A DNA stretch of 64,000 nucleotides from PALSA-600 sp037142875 (GTDB lineage: Bacteria; Actinomycetota; Thermoleophilia; Gaiellales; Gaiellaceae): positions 41,881 to 105,880 of the forward strand of contig JBAWZV010000007.1 of assembly GCA_037142875.1 (NCBI GenBank), read 5' to 3'. The first letter of the stretch is position 1. Every line of letters begins with the position of its first letter. The notes under the pieces are model-generated. The model did no database searches. It was not told the origin of the DNA and saw only the letters and a list, made by a program, of their open reading frames with translations. The translations under genes and the position numbers were made by a program. Positions 1 to 8,126 of this stretch are shown here, piece after piece.

Positions 1-1146
1 CTGCTCTTGGGTAACGGTCTCCCGGCCTGCAACCAGCTCGGCGACGCGCGCGACGTAGAGGCCCGGGTCTGCCATGAGGTGCTTCGACCGTTCGGCGGAG
101 TCGCTCCAGTCCGTCCCAATGATGTCCGCGGGAGCTACTGGCAGCTCGAATAGCGAGCAGAACGCGGCGTTCACCAGCGCAACGCGCCGGTGCTCATCCT
201 CCATCATGATCGCAACTGGTGTGCTCTCGATGAGTGTCTGGGCTCGGACGCTCATCTCGCGGAGAGCGTCTTCCGCAGCCCGCTGTTCGGTGACATTGAG
301 CATGTAGCCAAGCCGGTAGAGCGGTACTCCGTCATCGTCGACTACGACCCTGTCCTCGGCCTTGACCCAGACGGTGCGGCCGTCTGCGGCGATCAGTCGG
401 AAGTCTGCCTTGAACGATCCTCCATTACGAGTAGCCTCAACGTGGGACTGAAGCACCCGCTCATTGTCGTCGGGATGCAGGATGGTCAGCAAGAAGTTCG
501 GGATGGACGTCCATTGCTCCGCTGAGTACCCGGCGAGGTCGACCACGTTCCGGCTGGTGAACGTCGTGGTGACGTCTTCGCCGAGTTCGTCGGTGTACGT
601 GACGAGCGGCTGCTGCTCGACGAGCGTTCGGTAGCGGCGCTCGGACACGGCGAGCGCCGCTTTCACAGTGTGCTGCTCAAGCGCGGAGCGCTCGAGCAGC
701 ACGTTCAGGGTCGCGAGATCCCGGAGGCTGATGTCCTGGGTGCGGCGTATCAGCAGGAGGTCGGGCGTCGGGTCTGCCAAGGCGAAGTCCTGAAACCCGA
801 GTCCAATCCGAGCCAGATCAGCCTCGTCTGTGAGGACGAGCGAGCCGAAGAAGATGATCCGGTCTCCGCCGGGGACGAGTATCGGTTGGTAGCGCAGTTT
901 GAGCGCACCGCCGGTTGTCCGTACGTGCAACGAGATTCCGGTGGAGGCTCGCACGTCGGCGCCTGTCCTGACACCGTGAGGACGGTGGACCTCGAACTCG
1001 TCGAAAAATTCACGGCCGGCGAGATCGCGGCCGAGCGCCTTCCGGAGGGACGGTCCGATCCGTTCGATGGTCAGGTCGCCGGCGCAGACGATCGCGAACG
1101 GTGCGATCGCGTCGAGCTCGTGCGCGCCGAGCGCGATCGACAGCAT
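1..1146 (-). CDS. HNOBA-PAS signalling protein, H-NOX partner (C-terminus beyond window)
   Basis: Reads in frame from an ATG at 1146 off the left edge (382 codons visible). Residues about 10-125 resemble the HNOBA (haem-NO-binding-associated) domain of soluble guanylate cyclases, with motifs such as IVCAGDLTIERIGPSL and ILVPGGDRIIFFGSLVLTDE. A short helical linker follows, then a PAS domain (about 165-290, containing the PAC-like LGYMLNVTEQRAAEDALREM) and the start of a second PAS (IESTPVAIMMEDEHRRVALVN). It starts 4 nt after the stop of the H-NOX gene, so the two are almost certainly co-transcribed and form a haem/NO sensor plus transducer. The output domain (histidine kinase, GGDEF or other) lies outside the window and cannot be called. 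Confidence 0.85.
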   Translation of the reverse strand, partial: MLSIALGAHELDAIAPFAIVCAGDLTIERIGPSLRKALGRDLAGREFFDEFEVHRPHGVRTGADVRASTGISLHVRTTGGALKLRYQPILVPGGDRIIFFGSLVLTDEADLARIGLGFQDFALADPTPDLLLIRRTQDISLRDLATLNVLLERSALEQHTVKAALAVSERRYRTLVEQQPLVTYTDELGEDVTTTFTSRNVVDLAGYSAEQWTSIPNFLLTILHPDDNERVLQSHVEATRNGGSFKADFRLIAADGRTVWVKAEDRVVVDDDGVPLYRLGYMLNVTEQRAAEDALREMSVRAQTLIESTPVAIMMEDEHRRVALVNAAFCSLFELPVAPADIIGTDWSDSAERSKHLMADPGLYVARVAELVAGRETVTQEQ

Positions 1147-1150
1147 CGGG

Positions 1151-1693
1151 TTAGAGGACGACTTCGAACACGTCGTGGTCGTTCGACTCACCGCGTGACG
1201 CGGTCTGGGTGATCGTCACGTCGGTCTTGCAGAGCTCGGCGAGTCCCTCAAGCAGACCGACCAGGAAGGGCGCGAGACCCTCGCGTTCTGATCGGTAGTG
1301 CAAGACGGCGCGGTCATCGCCCACGAGTTCGACCTTGATCGACGGTGGCCGAAGCTGGGGGAGGATCGCCTGGATCCGGGCGTGCATGTCGTCGAGGCCG
1401 ACGAGGATGTCTCGGTATGCGAGTCCATGCCCCTCGAGGAAGTCGCGGTAGTTCTCGACGGCGATCCGAGTGATCCAGTAGCGGCCGATGCTGCCGAGGA
1501 TCTCGTCCGCCGGGATGGCAACCTCTGCCGACGCGTTGGCGACGAGTGCGTAGGTGAGCGCATCGTCGTAGGGGTGGAACGCCGCGAAGGTTCCGTGCGG
1601 CGCATCTGACCGCTCGACGATCCGGGACCAGACCTCCTCACCGTGATCCTCGAGCACGAGTCGCCGGATCGCATCGTTGATGAGGCCGTACAT
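1151..1693 (-). CDS. H-NOX (HNOB) haem-based gas sensor protein
   Basis: A 180-aa protein, the normal length for a stand-alone H-NOX domain. The proximal haem histidine is H104 in LDDMHARIQAILPQLRPPSI. The YxSxR haem-propionate motif is intact as Y133-R-S135-E-R137. The N-terminus MYGLINDAIRRLVLEDHG matches the family start. Such proteins bind haem and sense NO or O2 and pass the signal to a partner, here the HNOBA-PAS protein directly downstream. A TAAGCT hexamer lies 10 nt before the ATG on this strand and may be its -10 element. The gene is divergent from ferrochelatase, the enzyme that makes its cofactor or the cofactor's precursor. The family call is firm; the ligand (NO versus O2) cannot be told by eye. 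Confidence 0.93.
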   Translation of the reverse strand: MYGLINDAIRRLVLEDHGEEVWSRIVERSDAPHGTFAAFHPYDDALTYALVANASAEVAIPADEILGSIGRYWITRIAVENYRDFLEGHGLAYRDILVGLDDMHARIQAILPQLRPPSIKVELVGDDRAVLHYRSEREGLAPFLVGLLEGLAELCKTDVTITQTASRGESNDHDVFEVVL

Positions 1694-1767
1694 CGAGCAC
1701 CACAGCTTATCGGTCGGCTCCTGGTCGACCTCGCGTGCGGACGCGGACGCTCGGCTAGGCTCGGAGA
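1694..1767. promoter_or_regulatory. Divergent promoter region, H-NOX / ferrochelatase
   Basis: A 74-nt gap between two divergent genes. On the plus strand TAGGCT (1756-1761) ends 6 nt before the ferrochelatase ATG, the spacing of a leaderless transcript. On the minus strand TAAGCT (1709-1704) lies 10 nt before the H-NOX ATG. No ribosome-binding site is evident for either gene. Confidence 0.5.
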
Positions 1768-2862
1768 ATGAGTTCTGTTCCGCCGCTCAAGCAGCCCGCC
1801 GATGGTGCCGATGCGCGCCTTGACGATCACGCGTACGAGGCGCTGATCGTTGTCTCCTTCGGCGGCCCCGAAGGGATGGACGATGTGATCCCGTTCCTCG
1901 AGAACGTGACACGGGGCCGCAACATCCCCCGTGAGAGGCTCGCGGAGGTGGGGCATCACTACGAGCTGTTCGGTGGCGTCAGCCCGATCAACGCGCAGAA
2001 TCGCGCACTGATCGAGGCTCTCGAGGCGGAGTTCTCGGTTCGCGGCATCGACCTGCCGATCTACTTCGGAAATCGCAACTGGGATCCGTACCTCGCCGAC
2101 ACCCTCGGAGAGATGCGCGACGCGGGCATCACGCGCGCGCTTGCCTTCTTCACCTCCGCGTTTAGCTCGTACTCGGGCTGCCGCCAGTACCGCGAGGACA
2201 TCTTCCGTGCACAGGAGGCGGTCGGCCCGGACGCGCCGGATGTCCTCAAGCTGCGGACGTTCTACAACCATCCGGGGTTCGTCGAGGCGAACGCCGATCG
2301 TGTCCGCGACGCACTCGCCGAGGTGCCCGAGGAGCGGCGTGCCACGACACCGGTCGTGTTCACGGCTCACAGCATCCCGAACTCGATGGCCGACCAGTGT
2401 CGCTACGCCGACCAGCTCGCCGAGACGGCCCGCCTCGTCGCCGAGGCCGTCCACGCACCGTCGTACACCGTCGTCTACCAGAGCCGAAGCGGCTCACCTC
2501 ACGTCCCGTGGCTCGAGCCCGACGTCTGCGACCACCTCCGTGACCTCCACGCCGCAGGCGCGACGGATGTCGTCGTCGCGCCGATCGGATTCGTCTCCGA
2601 CCACATCGAGGTGCTCTACGACCTCGATATCGAGGCGGTCGACCTCGGACGCGAGATCGGGCTCAACGTCGTGCGCGCCGGCACCGCCGGAACGCATCCG
2701 GCGTACGTCTCGATGATCTGCGAGCTCATCGAGGAGCGCCTCGGCTCGTCCGCCGAGAAGCGTGCGGTCGGCCGATTCGGCCCGAACCCGGACGTCTGTC
2801 CGACGAACTGCTGCCTGCCCGGCTCGGGCGCGCCGTCGCCATGGGCGCCGGCCGCGACCTAG
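1768..2862 (+). CDS. hemH: Ferrochelatase, actinobacterial coproporphyrin type
   Basis: A 364-aa chelatase that inserts Fe2+ into a porphyrin at the end of haem synthesis. Visible marks are VSFGGPEGMDDV near the N-terminus, the catalytic His H201 in FTAHSIPNSM, and the acidic partner E281 in GFVSDHIEVLYDLD. Cysteines C138 (SGCRQYRED) and the C-terminal cluster C344/C348/C349 (DVCPTNCC) are the kind of ligands that hold the [2Fe-2S] cluster of actinobacterial enzymes. Actinobacterial members use coproporphyrin III (CpfC/HemH in the coproporphyrin pathway), so that substrate is inferred. A TAGGCT hexamer 6 nt before the ATG suggests a leaderless mRNA. No other haem-synthesis gene is nearby; the neighbour is the haem sensor H-NOX. 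Confidence 0.96.
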   Translation: MSSVPPLKQPADGADARLDDHAYEALIVVSFGGPEGMDDVIPFLENVTRGRNIPRERLAEVGHHYELFGGVSPINAQNRALIEALEAEFSVRGIDLPIYFGNRNWDPYLADTLGEMRDAGITRALAFFTSAFSSYSGCRQYREDIFRAQEAVGPDAPDVLKLRTFYNHPGFVEANADRVRDALAEVPEERRATTPVVFTAHSIPNSMADQCRYADQLAETARLVAEAVHAPSYTVVYQSRSGSPHVPWLEPDVCDHLRDLHAAGATDVVVAPIGFVSDHIEVLYDLDIEAVDLGREIGLNVVRAGTAGTHPAYVSMICELIEERLGSSAEKRAVGRFGPNPDVCPTNCCLPGSGAPSPWAPAAT

Positions 2863-2874
2863 TCCGCCCGCTCG

Positions 2875-3483
2875 TCAGCGCCGGGCGGTGAGCAGGCGCG
2901 GCAGGAGGGCTGGAAGCTCGCGGCGTGACCGGCGCACGGCGCCGTGAAGAGTTGCTGTGGTGTCGTCGTGGATCCCGGCACCGTGGCCGCAGAGCAGATG
3001 GTCGGGCTCGAACCGCAGGAGCGTGACGGGCGGGCGCACCATGCGCAGCAGCGGATGGACGCCGAGTGGGCGCCCGGGAGCGCAGTAGTAACGAGCGGTG
3101 CCGACGGCCTCGGCGACAACGAGCGTCTGCCGTTCCGCCCACCAGAGTCCGGTCTCCCTCCAGCCGGGTATGGCTGGGACGGTGATCATCTCGAAGGGTG
3201 AGTCGGGTACGTCTTGCGGCGTCACAAGCTGGGGCACACCAAGACGTGTCGCGACGGATGCAGCGTCGCGGCGGTGACGGTCGAGCAGTTGAATCACGCC
3301 ACGGGGCTCGCCGAGCGTGCGAACACGATCGTCGAGACCGGCGAAGTCGACCGGATCGATCAGCCAGACCCCGCCGTTGCTCGCGATGGCGTGGGAGGCA
3401 CGTTGCATCCACGGCGGCTCGGCCGAGATCCAGCCGAACCCGGTGTCGCTCTCATCGCAGAACGTGGGTGGCTCTGTCGTCAT
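2875..3483 (-). CDS. Degenerate metallo-beta-lactamase-like protein
   Basis: A 202-aa protein read from the ATG whose bases overlap the photolyase stop (ATGA). A longer in-frame extension upstream lies inside photolyase and is not used. The layout recalls an MBL fold: WLIDPVDFAGLDDRV, then LLDRHRRDAASVATRLGVP where active enzymes carry HxHxDH, and near the C-terminus VTLLRFEPDHLLCGHGAGIHDD, matching the GH motif before the last strand. With HxHxDH reduced to DRHRRD, metal-dependent hydrolysis is doubtful. It is translationally coupled to photolyase and an SRPBCC protein, forming a three-gene minus-strand operon. The function is unknown; a link to DNA photorepair is only contextual. Confidence 0.75.
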   Translation of the reverse strand: MTTEPPTFCDESDTGFGWISAEPPWMQRASHAIASNGGVWLIDPVDFAGLDDRVRTLGEPRGVIQLLDRHRRDAASVATRLGVPQLVTPQDVPDSPFEMITVPAIPGWRETGLWWAERQTLVVAEAVGTARYYCAPGRPLGVHPLLRMVRPPVTLLRFEPDHLLCGHGAGIHDDTTATLHGAVRRSRRELPALLPRLLTARR

Positions 3484-4802
3484 CGGGCAACGGCTCCGGT
3501 TCGCGCGGCGGCGAAGGCGGCGCTCGCCGCGGCGTGATCGACGATCGGCGCCGGATATCCGAGCTCCGCGAGGGCAGCTGCCCCGAGCGTCCACGGCTCA
3601 TGGATCGCCTTTGCCGACAGACCCGCCAGTTCGGGGACGTAGCGGCGCACGTACGCCCCGTCCGGGTCGAAGCGGTGGGCCTGACGGACGGGGTTGAACA
3701 TCCGGTTTGGCCGGGTGTCGGTCCCCGTGCCTGCAACCCACTGCCAGTTGGCGGAGTTGCTCGCCACATCACCGTCGACGAGAAGCGCCATGAAGTGCGC
3801 AGCGCCGGCGCGCCAGTCGATTCGCAGGTGCTTGACGAGAAACGATGCGGCGAGGAGCCGCGCCCGCCCGGGCATCCAGCCTTCAGCGAGGAGCTGACGC
3901 ATGGACGCATCGACGATCGGATATCCCGTCACACCCTCACGCCACGCAAGGAGGCCTTCCTCATCGTCGTTCCAACGATCGCCTCGCGGTCGGTAGTCGG
4001 CGAACGGCAGGTCGGGACGAGCGGCAAGGAGCTGCAACGAGAAGTCGCGCCAGCAGAGCTGGCGGAGGAATGGCTCTGTGCCAGGCTGGCCTGCGACCCT
4101 TCGGGCCACCTCGACCGCCGAGATGCATCCGAAGTGGAGCGCGGTCGACAGCCCGGAGGTCGCATCCGGCGCGAATCCGTTTCTTGTCTCGTCGTACTGC
4201 GCGAGCCGTTCTGCGACGAAGGCGGAGAGAAGGGCTCGCGCCGCCGTCTCGCCGGATGCCGGGAGCTCGGGCGACGGGACGCCGTCCGTGATGTCTGCGA
4301 GCGCCGGGATCTCTCCGGGATCGATGCCAGGCGGCAGCTCGATGGCTGCCGGGGTTCGGGCCAGAGGGCGCACTGCGGCTCGTGACCATGCGTTCCAGTA
4401 CGGCGTGAACACGCGGTAGTGATCGCCACCGACCGGATGAACATCGCCCGGAGCGACAACGGCTGAGCCGGGCGTCACGTGGACGTCCAAGCGTTCGCGG
4501 AGTCGCCGGAGTCGCCGTGTCGCGTATGCGCTCGCATCGTCGGCGACGTACACGGCGCTCGCGCCAAGGGCCGCGATCGCATCGACGACATCGCCGCGTC
4601 GGACGACGAGCGCGCCTCCGAGCGAGTCGCGGAGCGAGCGCAGCGCTCCGAGGAGGTACGCGGTGCGGTTCGGTGATCCGAGCAGCCGGTCGTCCAGGAC
4701 GAAGAGCGGGATCACTAGGGGATGAACCGACACCGCCTGCGCGAGCGTCGGGTTGTCGTGGAGGCGCAGGTCGCGTGTGAAGAGAACGACCGGCGGCGTC
4801 AT
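3480..4802 (-). CDS. phr: Deoxyribodipyrimidine photolyase / cryptochrome family
   Basis: A 440-aa flavoprotein that uses blue light to split cyclobutane pyrimidine dimers. It has the N-terminal Rossmann-like antenna domain (VVLFTRDLRLHDNPTL) and the C-terminal FAD domain with TSGLSTALHFG (215-225), WREGVTGYPIVDASMRQL (287-304), DGDVASNSANWQW (343-355) and GTGTDTRPNRMFNPVRQ. These are standard class I photolyase signatures, and the length is slightly short for the family. Its start overlaps the stop of the upstream SRPBCC gene by 4 nt, and its own stop overlaps the next gene by 4 nt, so all three are coupled. A cryptochrome-like role cannot be excluded by motif reading. Confidence 0.95.
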   Translation of the reverse strand: MTPPVVLFTRDLRLHDNPTLAQAVSVHPLVIPLFVLDDRLLGSPNRTAYLLGALRSLRDSLGGALVVRRGDVVDAIAALGASAVYVADDASAYATRRLRRLRERLDVHVTPGSAVVAPGDVHPVGGDHYRVFTPYWNAWSRAAVRPLARTPAAIELPPGIDPGEIPALADITDGVPSPELPASGETAARALLSAFVAERLAQYDETRNGFAPDATSGLSTALHFGCISAVEVARRVAGQPGTEPFLRQLCWRDFSLQLLAARPDLPFADYRPRGDRWNDDEEGLLAWREGVTGYPIVDASMRQLLAEGWMPGRARLLAASFLVKHLRIDWRAGAAHFMALLVDGDVASNSANWQWVAGTGTDTRPNRMFNPVRQAHRFDPDGAYVRRYVPELAGLSAKAIHEPWTLGAAALAELGYPAPIVDHAAASAAFAAARTGAVAR

Positions 4803-5254
4803 CGAGTCTCGGCGCCGAGGATCTCCACAAGACGCTTCGTTCTGAACGAGAACAGCTGCCGAAGGATCGCGCGGTGCCCGAGCCGGTCGGCGACCGACCC
4901 GAGCGGCCCACCGTAGAGCCTGTAGCTGATCCGGTCGTGGATCGCAGTCCCACCCTCCGTCTCGCTGAACGTGTGGGTGTGCTCCCAGCTGCGGTACGGC
5001 CCGCGTACCTGCAGGTCTGCAAAGCGGTTCGGAGGATCCCAGACGGTGATCTCGGCATCCCAGATGACCGGGAAGCCAAACGGCGCAGTCCGATATCGAA
5101 GGCGCGAGCCCTCTCCGACCGACGCGGGCGGATCGATGAGCCGCATCCGGATCCAGCCCGGTGTCAGGTGTTCAAGGTTTCGTGGCTCCGCGAAGAACGA
5201 TGAGACCTGCTCGAGCGGAAATGGCACGATTCTGGTGGTCTCGTAGACGGGCAT
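4799..5254 (-). CDS. SRPBCC (polyketide cyclase/START-like) family protein
   Basis: A 151-aa protein with the typical SRPBCC start YETTRIVPFPLEQVSSFFAEPRNLEHLTPGW, a middle WDAEITVWDPPNRFADLQ, and YRSWEHTHTFSETEGGTAIHDRISYRL. These resemble the COG4276-like ligand-binding proteins often found beside photolyases. No signal peptide or membrane segment is visible, so it is probably cytoplasmic. The first gene of the photolyase operon (ATGA overlap with phr). Its ligand is unknown. A link to photolyase chromophore or pigment biology is suggested only by the repeated neighbourhood in other genomes. Confidence 0.88.
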   Translation of the reverse strand: MPVYETTRIVPFPLEQVSSFFAEPRNLEHLTPGWIRMRLIDPPASVGEGSRLRYRTAPFGFPVIWDAEITVWDPPNRFADLQVRGPYRSWEHTHTFSETEGGTAIHDRISYRLYGGPLGSVADRLGHRAILRQLFSFRTKRLVEILGAETR

Positions 5255-5345
5255 GCGGACACCGAATCGTAGTGACGCCGATCCGGGTGGGCGCGGCGGG
5301 GCACCGCTCGTCTCGCTACCGGGAAGAGCAGTGAGCCGCAGGACA

Positions 5346-5843
5346 TCAGTCGTGGCAGATGTCGCCGACTTCGGCGATGCCGGTGATCAGGATGTCCTTG
5401 GTGCGAAGCCGTACAGACTCATCATGTGATCCGGACTCCACGACGACGCTCTCACGGCCGGCGACGTGCCGGTCGACGACGAGCCGGTCGCCGTGCGGGC
5501 CGCCGATCGGCGGAACTGCCCCGATCTCGAACCGTGGGTATGCGGCCACGAGTTCGTCTTCGGTTGCGAGTCGCGTGTCGTGCGGCAGGTCGAGCAGGCT
5601 GCGGACCTTGAGGAGATCGAGCCGCTCGGATGCCGGAATGACGCAACGGACAAAGCCGTTGCCGGTGGTCAAGATGATGGTCTTTGCAACCTCATCTTCG
5701 GACAGGCCGAGAGCCGCCGCCGCGTCCCGAGCGCGCTCGGTATGCCGGTGCGGCGCCAGTTCGAACTCGACGCTCTCCCGGGTGAGGAACTCGGCCAGCT
5801 CCGCGGTATGGGGCCTCATCGTTTGCTGCTCGGTTGGTGTCAT
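5346..5843 (-). CDS. YbaK/EbsC-type aminoacyl-tRNA deacylase domain protein
   Basis: 165 aa from an ATG preceded by a good Shine-Dalgarno (GGAGGTGAG, 5-6 nt away); an upstream in-frame ATG is rejected for lack of one. It has the YbaK fold signature: FELAPHRHTERARDAAAALGLSEDEVAKTIILTTGNGFVRCVIPASERLDL, with the conserved Lys in EVAKTIIL, then GGPHGDRLVVDRHVAG and SVRLRTKDIL near the end. Such proteins hydrolyse mischarged aminoacyl-tRNAs (Cys-tRNAPro, Ala-tRNAPro and similar) in trans. The substrate cannot be told. It stands alone, pointing away from the secreted-protein gene. Confidence 0.85.
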   Translation of the reverse strand: MTPTEQQTMRPHTAELAEFLTRESVEFELAPHRHTERARDAAAALGLSEDEVAKTIILTTGNGFVRCVIPASERLDLLKVRSLLDLPHDTRLATEDELVAAYPRFEIGAVPPIGGPHGDRLVVDRHVAGRESVVVESGSHDESVRLRTKDILITGIAEVGDICHD

Positions 5844-5979
5844 CGTTCTCACCTCCACTCGTTCGGACTGAAGCGTCGCTCGGCCCAAACCCTGCGGCAT
5901 CCGTGGCCACACCGATACGTCAGGCGGTTTTCACGGACGTATCGAATGCCCTCGGTCATGTGACCTTCCTTTTGGGGGA

Positions 5980-6007
5980 TTGTGGCCGGTGCCGCTCCGA
6001 CTATAAT
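5980..6007 (+). promoter_or_regulatory. Consensus-like sigma-70-type promoter of the secreted TIG protein
   Basis: A perfect TATAAT at 6002-6007 with TTGTGG at 5980-5985 as a partial -35 (16-nt spacer). The predicted start near 6014 leaves a leader of about 70 nt before the TTG start with its GAAGGGA ribosome-binding site. This is unusual here, where most -10 elements are TAGnCT-like and leaderless. Confidence 0.55.
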
Positions 6008-6082
6008 CCGGTCATCAGCGCTCCCGGCTGCGGGGCTTCGGAGGCTGATTTCAGTGGTGCGGCGACAGAAGGGAACTGCGGC

Positions 6083-8104
6083 TTGACGGGCGTACGTGAT
6101 CTTTGCTCGGCTGGAATTCGGGCAGGCCTCCTACTCGCCTTGGCGTGCCTCCTGACAGGGCAGGCCGCGGCCGCGACGAGCGGCCTCGGCGCTCCCCATC
6201 GCGTTGCTGCTCCGCGTCACGCGACGGCTCCACATCGCGTCAATGCCACGAACGCGTCGGAGCCGGGCAAGGAGAGCGTCCCCGGGCCAAGCAAGTTCGC
6301 CTCCACGGTCAGCTCACCGGGCAACCTCACCTGGCATACCGGTCCCGTCATGCACACGAACACGACGTATGCCATCTACTGGATTCCGGCCGGGTACTCG
6401 GTCAGCGCGAACTACACGGGCCTTATCGATGGCTACTTCAAGAACCTTGCTGCTGCGAGTGGTGCCGTCACGAACGTCTATACGGCAAGCACGCAGTACT
6501 TCGATGCAACCGGCCCGGTCACGACGCAGTCGACGTTCGGCGGGTCGATCATCGACACGAACCCATACCCCGCATCCGGGTGCACCGACTACGTCGACCA
6601 GACGCTGACCACGAAGGCTGCGATGTGTCTGACAGACGCGCAGATCCAGACGGAGCTGAATCGTGTCATCACCGCGCAGGGGTGGCCACGCGGCCTTACG
6701 AACATGTACTTCATCTTCACGCCGAAGAACGTCGGCAGCTGCTTCGACAGCGGTTCGACGACCTGCGCGTACACCTACTACTGCGGGTACCACCAGTACC
6801 TTGGCTCGACGTCGAGCCCGACGATCTACGCGAACGAGCCGTATGACGCATTCGTCCCGGGTGCGTGCGGCGCGCCGACGTCGCCGAACGGAGATGACGC
6901 TGACTCCACGCTCAGCGTCGTCAGCCATGAGCACAACGAGGCGATCACCGACCCGCTCAGTACCGGCTGGTACGACCCGTCCGGAAACGAGAACGGCGAC
7001 AAGTGTTCATGGACGTACGGCACGGCGCTCGGGTCGACGACGACCGGCTCGTACAACCAGCTGATCGGAACCGGCAAGTACTACCTCCAGCAGGAGTGGA
7101 GCAACGCGTCGAGCTCGTGCGTCCTGCGCGGCCCGACGACCGCACCGACCGCGACGAGCTACTCGCCGTCGAGCGGCTCACCGGGCACGTCGGTCTCCAT
7201 CTCCGGCACGTCCTTTGTTGGCGTCACGTCGGTCACGTTCAACAGCGCCGCTGCCGCGTTCACCGCCGGCTCCTGGACATCGATCACTGCGACGGTTCCG
7301 GCTGGTGCGACCACCGGCCCGGTTGTCGTCAAGACGCAGACGGGCAGCGTCACGGTGGGCACGTTCACCATGGCTCCCGCCCCGACGATCTCGACCTTCT
7401 CCCCGACGAGCGGTGCGGCCGGAGCGAGAGTCTCGATCGCAGGCTCCAACCTGACCGGCGCCAGCACCGTCAAGTTCGGCGGTGTTGCGGCGACGTCGTA
7501 CACCGTTGTCTCTGCGACGTCGATCACCGCGACGGTGCCGCCAGGCGCTGTCACCGGCTCTGTGAGCGTCACGACGGCAGGCGGCACGGCGACGAGCCCC
7601 GCAGCGTTCACGGTCGTTGCTGTGCCGACCATCTCGAGCTTCTCGCCGGCCACCGGAGCTGTCGGATCGAGCGTCACGCTCACGGGCACTGCGCTCACCG
7701 GTGCGAGCGCTGTCAAGTTCAACGGGGTCGCTGCGACCTACACCGTCGTCTCGGCCACCTCTGTCACAGCGACAGTTCCGGTGGGAGCGACAACGGGCAA
7801 GGTCTCGGTCACGACGCCTGGCGGAACAGCGTCGAGCAGCAGCAGCTTTACCGTCGTCGCGGCGCCGGCCATCACGAGCCTCTCGCCGACGAGCGGCTCT
7901 GTCGGGACGAGCGTCACGATCAGCGGCTCCGGGCTGTCCGGCACCACGGCTGTGACGTTCAACGGTGTGAAGGCGACGTTCAAGGTCGCGTCGACGGGCA
8001 CGTCGGTGACCACGACCGTTCCGACGGGCGCCACCACCGGCTCGGTCAAGGTCACCACCCCGGGTGGGACCGCGGCGAGCAGCGTCGTCTTCACCGTCAA
8101 GTAG
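6083..8104 (+). CDS. Secreted EXORDIUM-like zincin-type protein with four IPT/TIG repeats
   Basis: 673 aa from a TTG preceded at about 9 nt by GAAGGGA; an earlier in-frame TTG would overlap the YbaK gene and lacks a signal peptide. A signal peptide is visible (GIRAGLLLALACLLTGQAAAA, ending near residue 31). A catalytic-like domain follows to about residue 350 with SHEHNEAITDPLSTGWYD (HEHNE at 282-286), which recalls the HE..E..TNP..NAWY region of plant PHI-1/EXORDIUM proteins and zincin-like folds. Residues 358-673 hold four about 79-residue IPT/TIG repeats, each with SPxxG..G..VxISGxxL..A..VxFxG, ending in TGxVxVTTxGGTAxSxxxFTV. Exported; the substrate is unknown and enzyme activity unproven. 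Confidence 0.85.
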   Translation: MTGVRDLCSAGIRAGLLLALACLLTGQAAAATSGLGAPHRVAAPRHATAPHRVNATNASEPGKESVPGPSKFASTVSSPGNLTWHTGPVMHTNTTYAIYWIPAGYSVSANYTGLIDGYFKNLAAASGAVTNVYTASTQYFDATGPVTTQSTFGGSIIDTNPYPASGCTDYVDQTLTTKAAMCLTDAQIQTELNRVITAQGWPRGLTNMYFIFTPKNVGSCFDSGSTTCAYTYYCGYHQYLGSTSSPTIYANEPYDAFVPGACGAPTSPNGDDADSTLSVVSHEHNEAITDPLSTGWYDPSGNENGDKCSWTYGTALGSTTTGSYNQLIGTGKYYLQQEWSNASSSCVLRGPTTAPTATSYSPSSGSPGTSVSISGTSFVGVTSVTFNSAAAAFTAGSWTSITATVPAGATTGPVVVKTQTGSVTVGTFTMAPAPTISTFSPTSGAAGARVSIAGSNLTGASTVKFGGVAATSYTVVSATSITATVPPGAVTGSVSVTTAGGTATSPAAFTVVAVPTISSFSPATGAVGSSVTLTGTALTGASAVKFNGVAATYTVVSATSVTATVPVGATTGKVSVTTPGGTASSSSSFTVVAAPAITSLSPTSGSVGTSVTISGSGLSGTTAVTFNGVKATFKVASTGTSVTTTVPTGATTGSVKVTTPGGTAASSVVFTVK

Positions 8105-8126
8105 CGATCGGTCTAGGCTCCGCTTC

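Noticed and set aside
5834..6082. TTG start of the TIG protein at 5834
   Set aside because: Overlaps the YbaK start and lacks a signal peptide; the TTG at 6083 has GAAGGGA upstream and a proper signal sequence.
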